From assembly GCF_002993885.1 (NCBI RefSeq), contig NZ_CM009578.1, forward strand, positions 124,001 through 188,000: DNA of 64,000 bases. The letters are read 5' to 3'. Origin of the DNA: Sphingopyxis lindanitolerans (lineage in GTDB: Bacteria; Pseudomonadota; Alphaproteobacteria; Sphingomonadales; Sphingomonadaceae). This document shows, piece by piece, positions 59,389 to 64,000 of the stretch (position 1 is the stretch's first letter; each line of letters starts with the position of its first letter). The notes under the pieces were generated by a model. That model was given only the letters and a program-made list of their open reading frames with translations. It was not told where the DNA came from and did not search any database. The translations under genes were made by a program, and so were the position numbers.

Positions 59389-60560
59389 TCGACCGCGCAC
59401 GCCTCGACGCGGCAAATGCGCGGCTCAACGCCTTTGTCGACTGGGATGACGAGGCGACCGGCGGCGAGGGAGTGCTTGCCGGGGTGACGGTCGGCGTCAA
59501 GGCGAATGTCGCCGTCCGGGGATTGCCCTGGACCGGCGGGATGGAGCTTTTTCGCGACCGGATCGCCGACCGCGACGCCGACACGGTCGCGCGATTGCGT
59601 GCGGCAGGTGCCATCATCGTCGGCAGCCTCAATATGGAGGAAGCGGCGCTCGGCTCGAAGTCCGACAATCCCTGGTACGGGCCGGTGCAGAACCCCCATC
59701 ATATCGGCTATTCGCCCGGCGGCTCGTCCGGCGGCTCGGCCGCGGCAGTGGCGGCAGGGCTGTGCGACGCATCGCTCGGCACCGATACGATGGGATCGAT
59801 CCGCATCCCCGCGGCGCATTGCGGCATCTATGGCTTCAAGCCCGCGACCGATCGCGTCAGCCAGCACGGCCTCGAAGCCACCGACTTGGCCTTCGACGCC
59901 ATCGGTCCGCTGGCACGCGATCTCGACCTGTTGGAACGCATGGCGCGGACGATGTCCGATTTCGGCGAGGGCATGATGGGTGAGGCCGGGGCGGTGCTGA
60001 TCGATCACGGCGTCGCTGTCGATCCGGCCATCGCGGCCGCCTTTGCCGCGGCGTGCCCGGCGGGTCTGCCCCAGATCAAGCTCGATTGGCCGCAAAGCCG
60101 CATCCGCTTTGCCGGCTTCATCCATGTCGCCAAGGCGATGGATGCCCATCTGGCGGGCGCCGACCCGGAAAAACTGTCCGACCGCCTGCGCCGCGCGGTC
60201 GCCTATGGCCCGCGCCGCAAGGACCGCGACTGGGCCGACGACCAGCAAATTCTGGCGCGGGTTTCCGCGCAGCTTCGCGCGGCGGTCGCAGAGCATGGCT
60301 ATCTGATGTTGCCGACGACGCCCAATCCCCCCTTTCCGCACAGTCAGGACGACCCGGCGGCGCAGGCCGATTTCACCTGCCTCGCCAATTTCGCTGGCCT
60401 GCCCGCGCTATCGCTGCCGATGGGCTGGACGGCGGACGGGTTGCCGCTCGGGCTTCAGGTCGTCGGCGAGGCCGGGAGGGAAGCGGGTCTCTTCGCGCTC
60501 GCACGCAGCCTTGATGCGGCGCTGGCTGCCTATCGCCGTCCCGCGATCTATGGATATTGA
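59385..60560 (+). CDS. amidase (amidase-signature family)
   Basis: A 391-residue amidase. The Ser-cisSer-Lys triad is complete: Lys39 in TVGVKAN, the cis-Ser in SPGGSSGGSA and the nucleophile Ser in TDTMGSIRIPA. It is shorter than many family members but all core elements are there, including GIYGFKPA. ATG 59385 overlaps the ligase stop. It hydrolyses a carboxamide to acid plus ammonia or amine. Given the PuuE/cyclic-imide-type hydrolase two genes on, it may cut a half-amide formed by ring opening. No signal peptide. Confidence 0.88.
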   Translation: MIDRARLDAANARLNAFVDWDDEATGGEGVLAGVTVGVKANVAVRGLPWTGGMELFRDRIADRDADTVARLRAAGAIIVGSLNMEEAALGSKSDNPWYGPVQNPHHIGYSPGGSSGGSAAAVAAGLCDASLGTDTMGSIRIPAAHCGIYGFKPATDRVSQHGLEATDLAFDAIGPLARDLDLLERMARTMSDFGEGMMGEAGAVLIDHGVAVDPAIAAAFAAACPAGLPQIKLDWPQSRIRFAGFIHVAKAMDAHLAGADPEKLSDRLRRAVAYGPRRKDRDWADDQQILARVSAQLRAAVAEHGYLMLPTTPNPPFPHSQDDPAAQADFTCLANFAGLPALSLPMGWTADGLPLGLQVVGEAGREAGLFALARSLDAALAAYRRPAIYGY

Positions 60561-60572
60561 AAGGAGAGCATC

Positions 60573-60878
60573 ATGCAGATCATCGTCTTGTTCAATCTCA
60601 AAGCGGGCGTCGATGCAGGCGCCTATGAACGATGGGCGCGCACCACCGACATTCCGGGGGTCAACGCGCTGGGTTCGGTCGCCGATTTCCAGGTCTATCG
60701 CGCGACGGGTCTGCTTGGCAGCGACGCGGCTCCGCCCTATGCCTATATCGAGGTGATCGACGTCGCCGACATGGATGGTTTTGGCGCCGATGTCGCCGGC
60801 GAAGCGGTGCAAAAAGTGGCCGCCGAATTTCAGCAATTCGCCGACAATCCCCAGTTCATCCTGACAGAGGCGCTGTGA
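60573..60878 (+). CDS. REDY-like protein, HapK type
   Basis: A 101-residue protein with a dimeric alpha/beta-barrel pattern: an N-terminal strand MQIIVLFNLKAG, a helix AYERWARTTDIPGV, a central YAYIEVIDV strand and a C-terminal helix. This matches the HapK/RedY-like group, small proteins found beside prodigiosin-type and many catabolic genes. ATG 60573 is preceded by AAAGGAGAG. Its role is unclear; the fold fits a small-molecule isomerase, cyclase or monooxygenase-like helper. It is co-operonic with the amidase and the SDR. Confidence 0.8.
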   Translation: MQIIVLFNLKAGVDAGAYERWARTTDIPGVNALGSVADFQVYRATGLLGSDAAPPYAYIEVIDVADMDGFGADVAGEAVQKVAAEFQQFADNPQFILTEAL

Positions 60879-61711
60879 TGCGGCGCTTCGCAGGCAAGAC
60901 GGTCGTCGTCACCGGATCGGGGCGCGACAAGGGGCTGGGGCAGGCGATTCTGCAACGCTTTGCCGACGAAGGCGCCCACTGCGTCGTATCGGACCTTGGT
61001 CAACCCGCCGAGCATATGGACGCGGGCGACATCGGGACCACCGCCGCGATGAGCGCCGTGGCCGACGAACTCCGCGCGCGCGGAGCAAAGGTCGCGGTCG
61101 TCCCGTGCGACGTGCGTTCGGGCGAGAGCTGCGACGCGCTGGCCCAGGCGGCGGTCGATGCGTTCGGTTCGCTCGACATCTGGGTGAACAATGCGGGGAT
61201 CGGCTATATCATGAAGCCGCTTCTCGAAACGAGCGCCAGCGAATGGGAGGCGGTGATCGGCGTCAATCTGACCGGCGCGTTCCACGGCACCAAGGCGGCC
61301 GCCCGCACGATGATCGCGGCCGGGCGCGGCGGGCGCATCATCAACATCGCCAGCCAGGCGGCGAAGTCGGGCTTTCCGCACATGGCGCCCTATACCGCTT
61401 CGAAACATGGCATGGTGGGGTTGACCCGGTCGAATGCGATCGAACTCGGCGCGCACGGCATCACCGTCAACGCGGTGTGCCCCAACCATGTCACCACCGG
61501 GCTCGGTGCGAAGCAGAATGACTATTTCTCCAAGCTCTTGGGCTTCGACAGCGTCGAGGCCTATCTCGACAATATGAAGCGCAAGAATCCGATGGGGCGT
61601 CCGGGGCTGGGCAGCGATACCGCGGCCGCCTGCGCCTGGCTCGCGTCCGACGACGCCTTTTACGTAACCGGCGAGGCGCTCAACGTCTCGGGCGGTGAGG
61701 AGATGCATTGA
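60878..61711 (+). CDS. short-chain dehydrogenase/reductase (SDR)
   Basis: A 277-residue classical SDR. The cofactor motif TGSGRDKGLG (about residues 12-21), NNAG, the catalytic Ser of NIASQ and the YTASK of APYTASKHG are all present. ATG 60878 overlaps the HapK stop by one base (TGATG). It interconverts a hydroxyl and a keto group with NAD(P). Within the operon it probably oxidises a 3-hydroxy intermediate made by the hydratase or crotonase. Confidence 0.9.
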   Translation: MRRFAGKTVVVTGSGRDKGLGQAILQRFADEGAHCVVSDLGQPAEHMDAGDIGTTAAMSAVADELRARGAKVAVVPCDVRSGESCDALAQAAVDAFGSLDIWVNNAGIGYIMKPLLETSASEWEAVIGVNLTGAFHGTKAAARTMIAAGRGGRIINIASQAAKSGFPHMAPYTASKHGMVGLTRSNAIELGAHGITVNAVCPNHVTTGLGAKQNDYFSKLLGFDSVEAYLDNMKRKNPMGRPGLGSDTAAACAWLASDDAFYVTGEALNVSGGEEMH

Positions 61712-62577
61712 TGAAGGAAGAACGGATCGACTGGCCGAACGGCGCCAAAATGGCGCTGTCGGTGGTGGTCAATGTCGAGGAAGGGTCCGAAATGACCGTG
61801 GCGCGCGGCGACCGCGGGATGGAGCCGGTCGACGAACTCGGCATCCACATCAAATCGCCGATCCGCAATTACAGCAATGAATCCAACTATCTCTACGGGA
61901 TCAAGGCTGGGGCGCCGCGCGTCGTCAGGCTGTTGCGCGATTATGGCATCATGGCAAGCTGGACCGTCGCGGCGCTGAGCCTCGAGAATCATCCCGAAAT
62001 CGCGCAGGCGATCGCCGACCTTGGGCACGAGCCGGTCAGCCACGGCTGGCGCTGGGTCCATCAATTCAAGATGGACGAGGCGCAGGAGCGCGAGTTCATC
62101 CGCAAGGCGGCGGCCTCGATCGAAAAGACGGTCGGGGTGCGACCCTATGGTTGGCTCAGCCGCTATTTCCACACCGACAACACCCGCCGCCTGCTGATCG
62201 AGGAGGGTTTCACCTATCATATGGACGATTATTCGGGCGACGTTCCCTTCTGGGACCGCGACACCGTGCCCGGAAAGCCGATCGCGATCGTCCCCTATCA
62301 GCTCGATTCGAACGACATGAAGATGTGGACCGATCCCGCGATGACCCCGGTCCAGTGGCTCGATTATGCCAAGAACTGCTTCGACCAGCTCTACCGCGAG
62401 GGCGAGGCGGGCAATCCCAAGATGATGTCGCTCGGCCTGCACCTGCGCATCATCGGGCGGCCGGGACGGATCTGGGCGCTAGAAGAATTCTTCCGCCACG
62501 TCACCGCAAGAAAGGATGTGTGGATCACCACGCGCCACGCGATCGCGCAGCATCTGGCCCAGGTCGATCCGGCATGA
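61711..62577 (+). CDS. polysaccharide-deacetylase-fold hydrolase (PuuE / cyclic-imide-hydrolase type)
   Basis: A 288-residue metal-dependent hydrolase of the NodB-like fold. It starts WPNGAKMALSVVVNVEEGSE (about residues 8-27) and contains EPVSHGWRWVHQF and SLGLHLRIIGRPGR, the segments expected for the PuuE allantoinase branch; NVEE stands where many relatives have a metal-binding Asp. Cyclic imide hydrolases belong to this branch, so opening of a cyclic amide or imide is more likely than polysaccharide deacetylation. ATG 61711 overlaps the SDR stop; GAGGAG is nine bases away. No signal peptide. Confidence 0.84.
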   Translation: MKEERIDWPNGAKMALSVVVNVEEGSEMTVARGDRGMEPVDELGIHIKSPIRNYSNESNYLYGIKAGAPRVVRLLRDYGIMASWTVAALSLENHPEIAQAIADLGHEPVSHGWRWVHQFKMDEAQEREFIRKAAASIEKTVGVRPYGWLSRYFHTDNTRRLLIEEGFTYHMDDYSGDVPFWDRDTVPGKPIAIVPYQLDSNDMKMWTDPAMTPVQWLDYAKNCFDQLYREGEAGNPKMMSLGLHLRIIGRPGRIWALEEFFRHVTARKDVWITTRHAIAQHLAQVDPA

Positions 62578-63338
62578 GTGTGCGGCTGGAAAAGCAGGGG
62601 ACGGTCGCGCATCTGCTGATCGACCGCGCCGAAAAGCGCAACGCCTTCACCCAGGCGATGTGGGAGGCATTTCCCGAACTACTCGCCGATGCGATGGACG
62701 ATACCGCGATCAAGGTCGTCATCCTGCGGTCGGCGGCGGCGGGGCCGTTTTGCGCCGGAGCCGATATTGTCGAGTTCGGGGCGGGCGCGCTCGATCCCGA
62801 CTGGCGGGTCCGCAATCAGGCGGCGATCCGCCGCGCGCAGCATGAGCTGGCCCGCGCCGAAAAGCCCGTGATCGCCGCGATCGATGGCGATTGCGTCGGC
62901 GGCGGGTGCGGCCTTGCCATCGCCTGCGACCTGCGCGTCGCTTCACCGCGTGCGCGTTTCGGCATCACCCCGGCCAAGCTCGGCCTTGTCTATTCACTCC
63001 ACGACACCAAATTGCTCGTCGATCTGGTCGGCCCCGCTCAGGCCAAGCGCATCCTGTTCACCGCGCAGTTGCTGCCCGCCGAAGAGGCGCAGCGGATCGG
63101 GCTGATCGAGATCATCGACGAGGATCCGGTCGCGGCCGCGACCGCGCTGGCCGACACGATCGCGGCGGCTTCGTCGCACAGCGTCCGCAACACCAAGAAA
63201 ATCGTCCGCCGCATCCTCGACGGGCAGGCCGACGACGACGACCAAACGCACGCGCTGTTCGCCGCGGCATTTACTGGCGCCGATTTTGCCGAAGGGGTTT
63301 CGGCGTTCCTCGAAAAACGCAAGGCGGTGTTCCAATGA
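62574..63338 (+). CDS. enoyl-CoA hydratase/isomerase family protein
   Basis: A 254-residue crotonase-fold protein. The oxyanion loops are FCAGADIVEF and GDCVGGGCGLA. Both usual catalytic glutamates are missing: Gly follows the GGGC motif and the second region reads GLVYSLHDT. It therefore cannot be a normal hydratase; isomerase, hydrolase or ring-cleaving chemistry with other residues is possible. ATG 62574 overlaps the deacetylase stop (ATGA) and its own stop overlaps the VOC gene. Confidence 0.86.
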   Translation: MSVRLEKQGTVAHLLIDRAEKRNAFTQAMWEAFPELLADAMDDTAIKVVILRSAAAGPFCAGADIVEFGAGALDPDWRVRNQAAIRRAQHELARAEKPVIAAIDGDCVGGGCGLAIACDLRVASPRARFGITPAKLGLVYSLHDTKLLVDLVGPAQAKRILFTAQLLPAEEAQRIGLIEIIDEDPVAAATALADTIAAASSHSVRNTKKIVRRILDGQADDDDQTHALFAAAFTGADFAEGVSAFLEKRKAVFQ

Positions 63339-64000
63339 GTAATTTTCTGTCCCATGGCCGCATCATGGGCGGCGTGGTTTCGACCCCCGATCTGGATGCG
63401 GCGCTGACCGATTATCACGATTGCCTTGGCCTCGACATCGTCGAACAGGGGACGATCGACGCCGACCTCGCGGCAAGCTGGGGCTGCCCGAAAAGCGGCG
63501 GCGCGCGCTTCGCGACGCTCCAGCCGCAAAGCGGGGCGCCGTGCTTCATCCGGCTGGTCGAGGCGCCGCTGCCCGACGATTTCAAGCCGACGCGCAGCTA
63601 TGGCTGGGCGGCGTTCGAACTGACGGTGCAGGATGTGTTCGGCTGGCCCGGGAGGCTGCGCGAGAGCGGCTTCGACATCGTCGGCCCGCCCAAGGAACTG
63701 GAGGGATTGCCCTATTTCATCCCGATGCAGGTGACGGGGCGCGGGCGTGAGATGATTTATCTCAACGAGGTGGCGGAAAACACGCCGACATCCGACCTGC
63801 CGAAAGCCGCCTCGCTCACCGATCATATCTTCATCGTCGTCCTCGCGGCGCCCGATCGCGAGGCGAGCCTTCGCTGGTTCGAACAGGCGCTGAAGCTCGA
63901 GATTTCGTCGAGCTACACGCTATCCTATTCGATGATCAACAATGCGTTCGGGTTGGGCGACGACTATCGCACCACGATCACGATGGTCCAGAAAGGCCGG
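63335..64000 (+). CDS. VOC-family (glyoxalase/dioxygenase fold) protein, 3' end outside window
   Basis: The first 222 codons of a vicinal-oxygen-chelate protein. Two VOC modules are visible: one starting GRIMGGVVSTPDLDAAL (about residues 8-24) and a second from LTDHIFIVVLAAPDREASLR (about residues 164-183). ATG 63335 overlaps the crotonase stop. Members of this superfamily include extradiol dioxygenases, epimerases and glyoxalases; the metal ligands cannot be judged from the incomplete gene. The frame is open at the window end, so the operon continues. Confidence 0.85.
   Translation, partial: MSNFLSHGRIMGGVVSTPDLDAALTDYHDCLGLDIVEQGTIDADLAASWGCPKSGGARFATLQPQSGAPCFIRLVEAPLPDDFKPTRSYGWAAFELTVQDVFGWPGRLRESGFDIVGPPKELEGLPYFIPMQVTGRGREMIYLNEVAENTPTSDLPKAASLTDHIFIVVLAAPDREASLRWFEQALKLEISSSYTLSYSMINNAFGLGDDYRTTITMVQKGR

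Overview
The window is GC-rich, densely coding DNA that looks like a sphingomonad (Alphaproteobacteria, Sphingomonadales). The reasons are three TonB-dependent receptors with the IIVTAQRR / IVVTANRR type of N-terminus, long CoA-dependent catabolic operons each paired with a receptor, and homologues of the microcystin-degradation (mlr) proteins known from this order. No rRNA, tRNA, CRISPR array or insertion sequence was seen. The taxonomic call is an inference from gene content.

Layout. (1) 1-2154: the 3' part of an autotransporter gene. (2) 2518-19901: a CoA-linked catabolic cluster with two enoyl-CoA hydratase-like genes leftward, then rightward a TonB receptor, a paired acyl-CoA dehydrogenase, two acyl-CoA synthetases, a further crotonase, an MFS pump, an ACAD10/11-type kinase, an IclR regulator, a Rieske oxygenase, another acyl-CoA dehydrogenase and a frameshifted enoyl-CoA hydratase. 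Two near-identical 18-bp palindromes, one in the divergent promoter region and one between the regulator and the Rieske gene, are the likely IclR operators. The substrate is not evident.

(3) 20807-32686: a TetR regulator divergent from a peptide-uptake and peptide-breakdown operon: TonB receptor, MFS transporter (MlrD-like role), S9 prolyl-oligopeptidase-type peptidase, beta-lactamase-fold hydrolase (MlrB-like role), IroE/Fes-type esterase, an M81 metallopeptidase of the MlrC family, then a D-amino-acid (D-arginine-type) dehydrogenase. It resembles the mlr system but has no MlrA, and no peptidase carries a signal peptide. I read it as a candidate pathway for a cyclic or D-residue-containing (perhaps depsi-) peptide. 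A P4-type integrase (33223-34548) with nearby short repeats follows and probably marks an island edge.

(4) 34901-64000: about 29 kb of a second catabolic system. A perfect palindrome TTGTCCGGACAA occurs exactly at the divergent alpha/beta-hydrolase / aldehyde dehydrogenase promoters, at the divergent TonB-receptor operon / membrane-protein promoters, and in the promoter of the CitE-MaoC-ACAD-CaiB-CaiB operon. A GntR/UTRA regulator sits at 54670-55425 next to a one-mismatch copy. It therefore looks like one local regulon. Genes include two paralogous small beta-rich proteins, a methyltransferase, an exported nitrilase-fold protein that has lost its catalytic Lys and Cys, a FAD-linked oxidase, an MFS transporter, an exported serine hydrolase, two MmgE/PrpD proteins in tandem, a PaaK-like ligase, an amidase, a HapK-like protein, an SDR, a PuuE/cyclic-imide-hydrolase-type deacetylase, a crotonase and a VOC protein running off the end. 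The chemistry suggests stepwise opening and CoA-dependent cleavage of an amide- or imide-containing carboxylic compound, but the substrate is unknown.
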